Made by a program: the position numbers and the translations under genes. The notes below the pieces were generated by a model. That model made no database searches. It saw nothing but the letters and a program-made list of their open reading frames with translations, and was not told the DNA's origin. From the NCBI GenBank assembly GCA_002418465.1, contig DIEE01000095.1, positions 2,616 through 23,697 on the forward strand: a stretch of DNA of 21,082 nucleotides. The letters run 5' to 3'. This stretch comes from Pseudomonas sp. UBA5782. GTDB lineage: Bacteria > Pseudomonadota > Gammaproteobacteria > Pseudomonadales > Pseudomonadaceae. Below, one piece after another: positions 1 through 6,782 of this stretch. Within the stretch, counting starts at the first letter, position 1. Every line of letters starts with the position of its first letter.

Positions 1-563
1 CCGACGTACCCCATGTAGAGCATCGGCGGATGCACGATAAGGCCGATGTCCTGCAGCAGCGGGTTGAGGTCGCGCCCGTCCGCCGGGGCCTGGGGTAGCA
101 GGCGGTCGAAGGGGTTCGAGGTGACGATCAGGAACAGCAGGAAACCGATGCTGATGATGCCCATCACGCCGAGCACGCGGGCCAGCATGTCCTCCGGCAG
201 TTGCCGGGAGAAGATCGAAACGGCGAAGGTCCAGCCACCGAGGATCAGCGCCCAGAGCAACAGCGAGCCTTCGTGGGCGCCCCACACGGCGCTGAACTTG
301 TAGTACCAGGGCAGCGCGCTGTTGGAGTTGCTGGCGACGTAGGCGACGGAGAAGTCGTCGTTCATGAATGCCCAGGTCAGGCAGCCGAAGGAGAACAGCA
401 GGAAGCTGAACTGGCCCCAGGCCGCCGGCTGCGCCAGGCGCATCCACTGGCGATCGCCGCGCCAGGCGCCGATCAATGGCAGGCTCGACTGCACGATGGC
501 CATGCACAGCGCGAGAATCAGCGCCAGGTGGCCGAGTTCGGGAACGATCAGTGCAGCACTCAT
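1..563 (-). CDS. ccmF: Cytochrome c heme lyase subunit CcmF (N-terminal part, cut by window edge)
   Basis: Translating the minus strand from the ATG at 563 gives an open frame of 187 codons that runs off the left edge. It begins MSAALIVPELGHLALILAL and ends at HPPMLYMGYVG. Several hydrophobic segments and the conserved YYKFSAVWGAHEGSLLLWA stretch (about residues 87-105) identify CcmF, the integral membrane protein that works with CcmH/CcmI to attach heme to apocytochrome c in the periplasm. The family is about 650 residues long, so roughly 70% of the protein lies outside the window, including the tryptophan-rich heme-handling loop. The start overlaps the ccmE stop by one base (TGATG), which indicates translational coupling within the ccm operon. 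Confidence 0.95.
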   Translation of the reverse strand, partial: MSAALIVPELGHLALILALCMAIVQSSLPLIGAWRGDRQWMRLAQPAAWGQFSFLLFSFGCLTWAFMNDDFSVAYVASNSNSALPWYYKFSAVWGAHEGSLLLWALILGGWTFAVSIFSRQLPEDMLARVLGVMGIISIGFLLFLIVTSNPFDRLLPQAPADGRDLNPLLQDIGLIVHPPMLYMGYV

Positions 564-1015
564 CACTTGGTCTCCCCGGCGGACGACATCTGCCCGCTTT
601 CCTTCAGCGCCTTGGTAACTTCCGGCGGCATGTACTTCTCGTCGTGCTTGGCCAGCACTTCATCGGCGACCAGCACGCCGTCGGCATCCAGCTTGCCAAG
701 GGCGACGATGCCCTGCCCTTCGCGGAACAGGTCCGGGAGGATGCCGCGGTAGCGGATGGTCACGTTGCGGGCGAAGTCGGTGACTACGAACTGCACGTCC
801 AGCGAATCGCCGGAGCGCTGCAGCGAGCCCTTCTCGACCATGCCGCCGGCGCGGATGCGGGTGTCCTTCGGCGCTTCGCCGTTGGCGATCTGCGTCGGTG
901 TGTAGAACAGGTTGATGTTCTCCTGCAATGCGGAGAGCGCCAGCGCCACGGCGATACCGACCCCGGCCAGGATGGCGAGGACGATGTACAGACGCTTCTT
1001 GCGCAACGGTTTCAC
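563..1015 (-). CDS. ccmE: Cytochrome c-type biogenesis protein CcmE (heme chaperone)
   Basis: This 150-residue protein is the periplasmic heme chaperone that binds heme covalently and hands it to the CcmF/H lyase. It has a short basic N-terminus, one membrane anchor (about residues 9-30) and an OB-fold domain. The heme-linking histidine is H124 in LAKHDEKYMPPEV, with the conserved Y128 following. The start codon is GTG at 1015 and overlaps the ccmD stop as GTGA, so translation is probably coupled. Length and order match Pseudomonas ccmE. No defects are visible. Confidence 0.96.
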   Translation of the reverse strand: MKPLRKKRLYIVLAILAGVGIAVALALSALQENINLFYTPTQIANGEAPKDTRIRAGGMVEKGSLQRSGDSLDVQFVVTDFARNVTIRYRGILPDLFREGQGIVALGKLDADGVLVADEVLAKHDEKYMPPEVTKALKESGQMSSAGETK

Positions 1016-1188
1016 TTGGATTCCTCCCGGCGCATACGGCGCGCCTCTTCTTGCAGGTACCGCCGGCGCGCCAGGATCGGCAGGCCGAGGTTGAGCAACA
1101 GCACGGCGAGGCTGACGCCATAGGCCGACCAGACGTAGAGGCCGTGATGGCCCATGGCGAGGAATTCGCCGAACGAGGAAAAGCTCAT
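1012..1188 (-). CDS. ccmD: Heme exporter protein CcmD
   Basis: A 58-residue small membrane protein, MSFSSFGEFLAMGHHGLYVW and onward, with one transmembrane helix (about residues 20-40) and a basic, cytoplasmic C-terminal tail (RRRYLQEEARRMRREESK). CcmD bridges the CcmABC ABC transporter and CcmE and helps release holo-CcmE. The same frame stays open further upstream, but the ATG at 1188 gives the family length and overlaps the ccmC stop as ATGA. The end overlaps the GTG of ccmE by four bases. Position and the conserved FLAMGHHGLYVWSAY start make the call firm despite its size. Confidence 0.93.
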   Translation of the reverse strand: MSFSSFGEFLAMGHHGLYVWSAYGVSLAVLLLNLGLPILARRRYLQEEARRMRREESK

Positions 1189-1952
1189 CGTGCGCCCTCC
1201 ACTTGAGCCCGGACTTCCGCCTTGACCCAGCTGCTGCGCGCCTCGCGGCGCAGCACTTCCAGGCGCATGCGCATCAGCAGCACGCAGGCGAAGAAGCAGT
1301 AGAAACCGATCACCATGATCAGCAGCGGCACCCACATTTCCGCCGGCATCGCCGGTTTCTCGGTGAGCTTGAAGGTGGCCGGCTGATGCAGGGTGTTCCA
1401 CCACTCCACCGAGTACTTGATGATCGGGATATTGACCACACCGACGATCGCCAGCACCGCGCAGGCCTTGGCCGCGCTGTCTCGGTTGGTGATCGCCTGG
1501 CCGAGCGCGATGATGCCGAAATAGAGGAACAGCAGGATCAGCATCGAGGTCAGCCGCGCATCCCATACCCACCAGGCGCCCCAGGTGGGTTTGCCCCACA
1601 CGGCGCCGGTGAACAGCGCAATGAAGGTCATCCAGGCGCCGATCGGCGCGGCCTGCTGCACCGCGACGTCAGCCAGCTTCATCTTCCAGATCAGTCCGAC
1701 CGCGCCGGCCACCGCCAGCATGATGTAGCAGGACTGCGCCAGCAGCGCGGCCGGCACGTGAATATAGATGATGCGGAAACTGTTGCCCTGCTGGTAATCC
1801 GGCGGCGCGAACGCCAGCGCCCATACGGTGCCGACCACGATCAGCAACGCCGCGGCGCAGGCCAGCCAGGGCAGCCAGCGACCGCTGATCTCGTAGAACC
1901 ACTTGGGCGAGCCCAGTTTGTGAAACCAAGTCCAGTTCATCGCAGCACTCAT
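1185..1952 (-). CDS. ccmC: Heme exporter protein CcmC
   Basis: A 255-residue polytopic membrane protein that presents heme to CcmE. The tryptophan-rich signature WGAWWVWDARLTS spans residues 124-136, and the flanking periplasmic histidines are H65 (in IHVP) and H189. There are six likely transmembrane helices. The open frame extends far upstream through the end of ccmB, but homology begins at the ATG at 1952 (MSAAMNWTWFHKLGSPKWFY) or possibly the internal ATG at 1940 (MNWTWFHKLG). Neither has a strong Shine-Dalgarno sequence, so the start is uncertain by four codons. A 59-base gap separates it from ccmB, the only real gap in this otherwise overlapped operon. Confidence 0.95.
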   Translation of the reverse strand: MSAAMNWTWFHKLGSPKWFYEISGRWLPWLACAAALLIVVGTVWALAFAPPDYQQGNSFRIIYIHVPAALLAQSCYIMLAVAGAVGLIWKMKLADVAVQQAAPIGAWMTFIALFTGAVWGKPTWGAWWVWDARLTSMLILLFLYFGIIALGQAITNRDSAAKACAVLAIVGVVNIPIIKYSVEWWNTLHQPATFKLTEKPAMPAEMWVPLLIMVIGFYCFFACVLLMRMRLEVLRREARSSWVKAEVRAQVEGAR

Positions 1953-2011
1953 CGGTTTTCGGGGTGGCAATCGAGCGTTGCCTCGCGCCCCGCTAATCGG
2001 GTTGTCTTTTC

Positions 2012-2683
2012 TTATTCGCCGACGCTGATGGTCAGGCCGGCAGCTATGGCAAAGGGTGTCAGGGTAACCGCCAGGGCGGTCAGGCTGGCCATCCATAGCA
2101 GGTAGCCGGTGGTCGGCAATCCTTGCAGGGCCGCCTGCAGCACGCCGCTGCCGAGAATCAGCACCGGGATGTACAGCGGCAGAATCAGCAGCGCCAGCAG
2201 GAGGCCGCCGCGCTTGAGGCCGACGGTCAGCGCCGCGCCCACCGCGCCGAGCAGGCTCAATACCGGCGTGCCCAGCAGCAGCGAAATCAGCAGCACCGGC
2301 AGGCAGCGCCCAGGCAGGCCGAGCATCAGCGCCAGCAGCGGCGCCAACAGTACCAGTGCCAGACCAGAAAACGCCCAATGCGCGAGAACTTTCGCCAGCA
2401 CCAGCAGCGACAGCGGATGCGGCGAGACCACCCACTGCTCCAGCGAACCGTCCTCGAAGTCGCTGCGGAACAGGCCGTCCAGCGAGAGCAGCACCGCAAG
2501 CAGCGCGGCAACCCAGACCAGGCCGGGCGAGAGCGTCTGCAGGAGTTGCGTCTCCGGACCGACTGCGAGGGGAAAGAGTGCGATGACGATGGCGAAGAAC
2601 ACCAGGGGGTTGGCCAATTCAGCCGGGCGCCGGCACAAAAGGCGGGCTTCCCGGACCACCAGCAGGGTAAATACGTTGCTCAT
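2012..2683 (-). CDS. ccmB: Heme exporter protein CcmB (ABC transporter permease)
   Basis: A 223-residue membrane protein with about six hydrophobic helices. It begins MSNVFTLLVVREARLLCRRP and contains the FEDGSLEQWVVSPHPLSLLVLAK region (about residues 76-98) typical of CcmB. It forms the membrane part of the CcmAB ATPase, which drives release of heme-loaded CcmE from CcmC. The ATG at 2683 overlaps the ccmA stop as ATGA. The stop is TAA at 2012. Length is normal for the family and no defects are seen. Confidence 0.95.
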   Translation of the reverse strand: MSNVFTLLVVREARLLCRRPAELANPLVFFAIVIALFPLAVGPETQLLQTLSPGLVWVAALLAVLLSLDGLFRSDFEDGSLEQWVVSPHPLSLLVLAKVLAHWAFSGLALVLLAPLLALMLGLPGRCLPVLLISLLLGTPVLSLLGAVGAALTVGLKRGGLLLALLILPLYIPVLILGSGVLQAALQGLPTTGYLLWMASLTALAVTLTPFAIAAGLTISVGE

Positions 2684-3315
2684 GCGACGCGCTGCCCCAG
2701 GTCAAGATCGCGATAGCCGCTTGGCCGCAGACCCAGACTATGATGCGTGGTCAGCACCACCAGGCCGCCCTGCTCGCAATGCTGCGCCAGGTGCGCCTCG
2801 AGCTGAGCCACGCCGTGCTTGTCCAGCGCGGTGAAGGGTTCGTCGAGAATCCATAGCGGCGGCGGCGCGAGATACAGGCGGGCCAGCGCGACGCGGCGCT
2901 GCTGGCCGGCGGAAAGGGTGTGGCAGGGAACGTCTTCGAAGCCCTTCAGGCCGACCTCGGCCAGCGCGGCCCAGATCGACTCGCGGGAAGCGGGATGGTG
3001 CAGCGCGCTGAGCCAGGCGAGGTTTTCCTCGGCGCTGAGCAAGCCCTTGATGCCGGCGGCATGACCGATCCAGAGCAGGTTGCGCGCCAGCTCGCCGCGC
3101 TGCGCTTCGAGCGGCTGCCCGGCCAGGCGCACCTCGCCGGCGGTCGGCTGCATGAGCCCACAGAGCAGGCGTAGCAGGCTGGTCTTGCCGCTGCCGTTGG
3201 GACCGGATATCTGCAGCATCTGACCGGCGTGCAACTGCAGGTCGAGGCGCTCGAAGAGCATCCGCCAGTCGCGCTCGCAGGCCAGGGATACGGCTTCAAG
3301 GAAAGGGCTGGTCAC
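2680..3315 (-). CDS. ccmA: Heme exporter ATP-binding protein CcmA
   Basis: ATPase subunit of the CcmAB exporter. From the chosen start it has 211 residues with Walker A GPNGSGKT (38-45), ABC signature LSAGQQRRVALARL (134-147) and Walker B LWILDEP (154-160). The chosen start is GTG at 3315 because family homology starts at (M)TSPFLEAVSLACERDW. An adjacent GTG at 3318 and an in-frame TTG at 3339 are alternatives; the TTG has an AAGGA about 10 bases upstream, which the GTGs lack, so the start is not certain. It is the first gene of the ccm operon, divergent from the FliK-like gene. Confidence 0.93.
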   Translation of the reverse strand: MTSPFLEAVSLACERDWRMLFERLDLQLHAGQMLQISGPNGSGKTSLLRLLCGLMQPTAGEVRLAGQPLEAQRGELARNLLWIGHAAGIKGLLSAEENLAWLSALHHPASRESIWAALAEVGLKGFEDVPCHTLSAGQQRRVALARLYLAPPPLWILDEPFTALDKHGVAQLEAHLAQHCEQGGLVVLTTHHSLGLRPSGYRDLDLGQRVA

Positions 3316-3371
3316 CACATCGCTACCATGGACGTTCAAGAAGGCGAGATCCTTGCCGCTATACTGGGAAC

Positions 3372-3383
3372 CCGTCGCGACGG
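3372..3383. repeat. 12-bp perfect palindrome upstream of ccmA
   Basis: CCGTCGCGACGG is its own reverse complement. It lies in the 5' leader of ccmA, between the proposed ccm promoter and the coding start. It could be an operator half-site pair or a short RNA hairpin. A palindrome this short and GC-rich can also occur by chance in a genome of this composition, and no regulator is identified. Confidence 0.35.
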
Positions 3384-3465
3384 ATCGCTGTCGTTTGGCC
3401 AGGGAATGTTCCGACTCGACGTGTCACCCGGCAGACGCCGAACACGCCGGCCTGGACGGGGCGGC

Positions 3466-3493
3466 ATTATACATGCAGGGCCTTACCTCCAAA
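3466..3493 (-). promoter_or_regulatory. Candidate sigma-70 promoter for the ccm operon
   Basis: On the minus strand a perfect -10 box TATAAT occupies 3471-3466. A -35-like TTTGGA (3 of 6 matches to TTGACA) lies at 3493-3488 with a 16-base spacer. Transcription would start near 3459 and give a leader of about 145 bases before the ccmA start at 3315. It sits in the divergent ccmA/FliK-like intergenic region, where an operon promoter is expected. The weak -35 limits confidence. Confidence 0.5.
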
Positions 3494-3524
3494 GCTGGCT
3501 TTTTCGACAGGTTGTAACCCGTTC

Positions 3525-5084
3525 ATGACCGAGATCAGCGGACCGAGCGCCGTACCGACTGTTGCGCCCTCCGTGCGTCCAAACGCCACAGCCGGCGAAG
3601 TCGCGCTGAAGTTGCTGCAGCCTCTCGAAGGCCTGCTGCTGCCCGGCGAGAGCGCCGACGCCGAAGTGCTGGCGGTCAAGCAGACCAGCGAGAACTTCCA
3701 GGCGCTGCTGCGCCTGACCCTGGAAAGCGGCCGCCAGACCATCGTCGCCACCGCCACCAGCCGCCCGCTTGAGCTGGGAAGCGCCTTCGGCGTCACCGCC
3801 CTTTCCGAATCGAGCCTGATCACCGCCTTGCAGAACGGCACGAAGAGCGCCGCCGGGCAGCCGATGATCATGCTCGACCTCGACGAGCTGCCGCTCGGCA
3901 CCCTGCTGCAAGGCAAGGTCACCGCCAGCCAGCCGCTGCCGCAGACGCCCGGCGAGCCGCAGGCGTTCAAGGTGATCGTCACCCTGCTCAACACCGCTCA
4001 GGCCGGCAGCAAGCTGGTCATCGAAACCAACCTGCAACTGGGCCTGGGCAGCCTGCTCACCGCTGAGGTCAAGGGCAGCCAGTCGCTGAATTTCCTGCCG
4101 CTGAGCGGCCGCCTGGATCAGCTCGAACTCGGCCAGCAACTGACCAGCCAGGCCAGCCGCCAGGGCTCACTGGAAAACCTGGCGCGCGCGCTGTTCAACC
4201 TCAGCAGCCAACCCGATCTGCCGGAAGAGCTGAACGCCAGCGTCGACAAGTTGCTGGCGAGCATGCCGGACATCCAGGAACTGACCGATCCGAAGGCGCT
4301 GGCCAAGGCCCTCGACGCCAGCGGCCTGTTCCTCGAGGCGAAACTGCTGCAGGGTCACGGCGGCGCCCTGCCGCTGGACCTGAAAGCCAACCTGCTGCGC
4401 CTGATCGCGCAACTGGCGCCGGGGCTGACCCCGGACAGCCCGCAACTGGGTCCCAACAGCGGCGCGATGATGGCCCAGGCCCTGCCCGCCTTCGTCCGCA
4501 ACGCCCTGGGCGCACTCGGGCAGGCCGGCGCGCGCCAGCAGGCGATGGGCTTCCCGCTGCCGTCCGGACTGATGAAATCGCTGGAAGACGACGACGATCT
4601 GGAAAGCCTGCTCAAGCTCGCCGCCGCCGCGGTGTCGCGCCTGCAGACCCATCAGCTGTCGAGCCTGGCGCAGTCGCAGCTGCTGCCGGACGGCACCCAC
4701 CTGACGACCTGGCAACTCGAATTGCCGATGCGCAACCAGCAGGACCTGGTGCCGCTACAGATCAAACTGCAGAAGGAAGAACTGCCGTCGCCGAAGGGCC
4801 GGCCGGAGGAGCTGGAAATGGTCTGGAAGGTAGAGCTGGCCTTCGACCTGGCGCCGCTCGGCCCGCTGCAGGTGCAGGCGCAACTGATCCGCGGCGCCCT
4901 CTCCAGCCAGCTGTGGGCCGAACAGGCGCGCACCGCCGAACTGATCGACCACGAACTGGCGCACCTTCGCGAACGCCTGGTCGAGGCCGGCCTGCAGGTC
5001 AGCGAACTGGCCTGCCGCCAAGGTCAGCCGCCCAAGGGGCCACGTACCACGCTGGAACAACGCTGGGTGGACGACACCGCATGA
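3525..5084 (+). CDS. FliK-like protein with flagellar hook-length control C-terminal domain
   Basis: A 519-residue protein rich in Leu, Gln and Ala. It has a long, poorly conserved N-terminal part with stretches predicted to be flexible, and a C-terminal globular region (about residues 393-500: TTWQLELPMRN, then VWKVELAFDLAPLGPLQVQA) that fits the Flg_hook fold of hook-length control proteins. In Pseudomonas such a gene divergent from ccmA is a familiar arrangement, separate from the canonical fliK of the flagellar cluster. It is followed after 10 bases by a FlhB-domain gene, and the classical partner of FliK is the C-terminal domain of FlhB. Role: probably an auxiliary export-switch or ruler-like protein; substrate not determinable from sequence. 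The ATG at 3525 has only a weak ribosome site. Confidence 0.85.
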   Translation: MTEISGPSAVPTVAPSVRPNATAGEVALKLLQPLEGLLLPGESADAEVLAVKQTSENFQALLRLTLESGRQTIVATATSRPLELGSAFGVTALSESSLITALQNGTKSAAGQPMIMLDLDELPLGTLLQGKVTASQPLPQTPGEPQAFKVIVTLLNTAQAGSKLVIETNLQLGLGSLLTAEVKGSQSLNFLPLSGRLDQLELGQQLTSQASRQGSLENLARALFNLSSQPDLPEELNASVDKLLASMPDIQELTDPKALAKALDASGLFLEAKLLQGHGGALPLDLKANLLRLIAQLAPGLTPDSPQLGPNSGAMMAQALPAFVRNALGALGQAGARQQAMGFPLPSGLMKSLEDDDDLESLLKLAAAAVSRLQTHQLSSLAQSQLLPDGTHLTTWQLELPMRNQQDLVPLQIKLQKEELPSPKGRPEELEMVWKVELAFDLAPLGPLQVQAQLIRGALSSQLWAEQARTAELIDHELAHLRERLVEAGLQVSELACRQGQPPKGPRTTLEQRWVDDTA

Positions 5085-5094
5085 GGACATCGAG

Positions 5095-5430
5095 ATGAGC
5101 GGACGCCAGGCGATCGCCCTGAAATACGACGGGCAAAGCGCCCCGACCCTGAGTGCCAAGGGCGACGACGAACTCGCCGAGGCGATCCTCGCCATCGCCC
5201 GCGAGTGCGAAGTACCGATCTACGAGAACGCCGACCTGGTGCGAATCCTGGCGCGACTGGAACTCGGCGACGCGATCCCGGAGGCGCTGTATCGCACCAT
5301 CGCCGAAATCATCGCGTTCGCCTGGTATCTGAAGGGCAAGGCGCCAAAGGGCTTCGGCGAACGCACGGAGCGCGAGTTCAGCAACCCGCTGCTGCGCCTC
5401 GAAGGCCCTTCGACGCAGCTCAAGGACTGA
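5095..5430 (+). CDS. Stand-alone FlhB C-terminal domain protein (FlhX-type)
   Basis: A 111-residue soluble protein that aligns with the cytoplasmic C-terminal domain of FlhB/YscU just after the autocleavage site: QAIALKYDGQ replaces the usual NPTH-xAxALKYD, then ECEVPIYENADLVRILARLELGDAIPEALYRTIAEIIAFAWYL is visible in parts. It has no transmembrane region and no NPTH motif, so it cannot self-cleave and resembles the product released by FlhB cleavage. Related free-standing proteins (FlhX/FhlX) can substitute for the FlhB C-terminal fragment in other bacteria. A GAGG lies 8 bases before the ATG. It is cotranscribed with the FliK-like gene, and its end overlaps the convergent rhodanese gene by 11 bases. 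Confidence 0.9.
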   Translation: MSGRQAIALKYDGQSAPTLSAKGDDELAEAILAIARECEVPIYENADLVRILARLELGDAIPEALYRTIAEIIAFAWYLKGKAPKGFGERTEREFSNPLLRLEGPSTQLKD

Positions 5431-5848
5431 GCGCGACGACCTCGCCAGCGAGGCCCTTGCCTTGCGGATAGTCCTGCAGCATCCAGGCAAAGTAGCCCTC
5501 GCGGAAGTAGAACACCTGCTTGTAGCCCCACTTCACCGCCAGCGCCGAGGCCACCGCGCCGCGCGGGCACACGTCGCTGTCGCAGTAGATCACCAGCGGC
5601 ACCTCGCGCGGCCACTCGGGGCGCGCCAGCCCGGCGAAGCGCTCGGACAGATCAAGATGCACCGCGCCATGCACGTGACCCCAGCTCCACTCGCTGACCG
5701 GACGCACGTCGATGAACACCGCGCCGAGATCGAAAAGCCGCTTGGCCTGATCCACGTTCACCGTCATCGCGCCGGCGATCCGCTCGGGCGCCTCTTGCGC
5801 CTGAACGTACCCGGTAGTGAGCAGCATCAGCAGGAATATGCGCAGCAT
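5420..5848 (-). CDS. Exported rhodanese-like domain protein
   Basis: A 142-residue protein. The frame opens at 5902, but the ATG at 5848 is preferred because it is preceded by CGGAGG and starts a clear signal peptide (MLRIFLLMLLTTGYVQA, likely cleavage before Q18). The rhodanese fold follows: VFIDVRPVSEWSWGHVHGA (44-62) and an active-site loop CDSDVCPRG (C89 to G97). The expected loop is Cys plus five residues ending in Arg; here a second cysteine, C94, lies inside an extended loop with R96. It may act in periplasmic sulfur or thiol chemistry, and the nearby ccm operon makes a redox role conceivable but unproven. It is convergent with the FlhB-like gene. A short inverted repeat lies just upstream of its ribosome site. 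Confidence 0.85.
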   Translation of the reverse strand: MLRIFLLMLLTTGYVQAQEAPERIAGAMTVNVDQAKRLFDLGAVFIDVRPVSEWSWGHVHGAVHLDLSERFAGLARPEWPREVPLVIYCDSDVCPRGAVASALAVKWGYKQVFYFREGYFAWMLQDYPQGKGLAGEVVALSP

Positions 5849-5861
5849 GGGCGGCCTCCGA

Positions 5862-5879
5862 GGCTCTCGGGAGAGAGCC
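5862..5879 (-). repeat. Inverted repeat upstream of the rhodanese gene
   Basis: A perfect 7-bp stem with 4-base loop (GGCTCTC-TCCC-GAGAGCC on the minus strand) ends 13 bases before the rhodanese ATG, immediately next to its CGGAGG ribosome site. A transcript entering from upstream would fold here. It could modulate translation, act as an operator, or be a remnant; there is no T-run after it, so it is not an intrinsic terminator. Confidence 0.5.
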
Positions 5880-5985
5880 ATCAGCGAAAGAAACGCGCGC
5901 AAATGACTGCCGTGAACATCAGCCGCGTAAATTTAGGAGGGGAAACGCTCGGAGGGGTTCCGGGGGTGGGGACGAACGGTGCGGC

Positions 5986-6654
5986 TCAGCCCTTGCGCTG
6001 CGACTGGTGCAACTTGGCGACCAGCTCGGCTTCGTCCGGGCAGGCCCCGACGATCGCCTCGAACTCCACCAGGTTCGGGGTGATCAGCGTCGCCCCGCGG
6101 TAGATCTCGAAATTCTTCCCTTTCGGATCGGCCAGCACCGGAATCCCGCGCGCACGCGCCGCCTGGATCAGCACCTGATGGTTCTTCAACGCGCCCTTGC
6201 CGTAGTCGGAAAGCACCAGCACACGCACGCCAGCCAGCAGCTGCTCGACTTCCGCCGCCATCGCCGCCGCGTCGGTCTCGAACGGCTCTTCGAAATCCAT
6301 CCGCAGCAATTGCTGGTGGCGGCTGAGCACGCGCAGTTTGACGATGGTCGGCTGGTGCGCGATGCGCTGGAAGTGCGCCGAGACCTTGGCCGCGGCCAGG
6401 CTGTCGCCCAGGCTCTGCGCAGCCTCGTCCTCACCGGTGACCCCGACCAGAAACGCCGGCGCGCCGAGAGCCGCGATGTTCAACGCGACGTTGGCCGCAC
6501 CGCCTGGACGATCCTCGATCTGGTCGACGCGCACGACGGGCACCGGCGCCTCGGGAGAAATCCGCGACGTGCCGCCATGCCAATAGCGGTCGAGCATGAC
6601 ATCACCGACCACCAACACCGGGGCCTGATCGAAACGGGGCATGGACAGCTTCAT
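5986..6654 (-). pseudogene. hldE: Truncated hldE/rfaE (heptose 7-phosphate kinase, C-terminal half missing)
   Basis: HldE normally has about 474 residues: a PfkB-type kinase acting on D-glycero-D-manno-heptose 7-phosphate, then an adenylyltransferase; together they supply ADP-heptose for the LPS inner core. Here the ATG at 6654 (preceded by CGGAG) starts the normal N-terminus MKLSMPRFDQAPVLVVGDVM, and RPGGAANVALNIAALGA, SDYGKGAL and ADPKGKNFEIYRGATLITPN follow. Homology stops after DEAELVAK (about residue 214), and eight unrelated residues lead to TGA at 5986. The kinase catalytic Asp in the GAGD motif and the whole nucleotidyltransferase domain are absent. No continuation is visible in other frames down to 5849. 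The fragment should be inactive. Since heptose supply is needed for the core genes here, an intact copy probably exists elsewhere, or the junction is a misassembly. Confidence 0.8.
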
Positions 6655-6684
6655 GGGGAACTCCGGACAGCGAAATCGGCGCGG

Positions 6685-6690
6685 ATAATA
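6685..6690 (-). promoter_or_regulatory. Candidate -10 element upstream of hldE
   Basis: TATTAT (5 of 6 to consensus) on the minus strand, followed by CCGCGCCG, lies about 30 bases before the hldE ATG. No convincing -35 hexamer is found at 16-18 bases. This suggests that the hldE fragment kept its own promoter, separate from the upstream PP-loop gene. Confidence 0.35.
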
Positions 6691-6782
6691 ACATGGCCCG
6701 CCGACGTGGCATCCCGAGCATGGCGCCCGCGCCTGCCTCTGATTTTTCAGCAATCGAAACGGATCGGGTACATCGGAAGGAA

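Noticed and set aside
1953..2435. Upstream extension of the ccmC frame through the end of ccmB
   Set aside because: The extra residues match no family and overlap ccmB in another frame; CcmC homology starts at 1952 or 1940.
201..2834. Several long plus-strand open frames over the ccm genes (for example 476-1123, 1203-2105, 2109-2834)
   Set aside because: All lie opposite recognisable ccm genes, have Q/R/H-rich composition without motifs, and arise from high GC at third positions.
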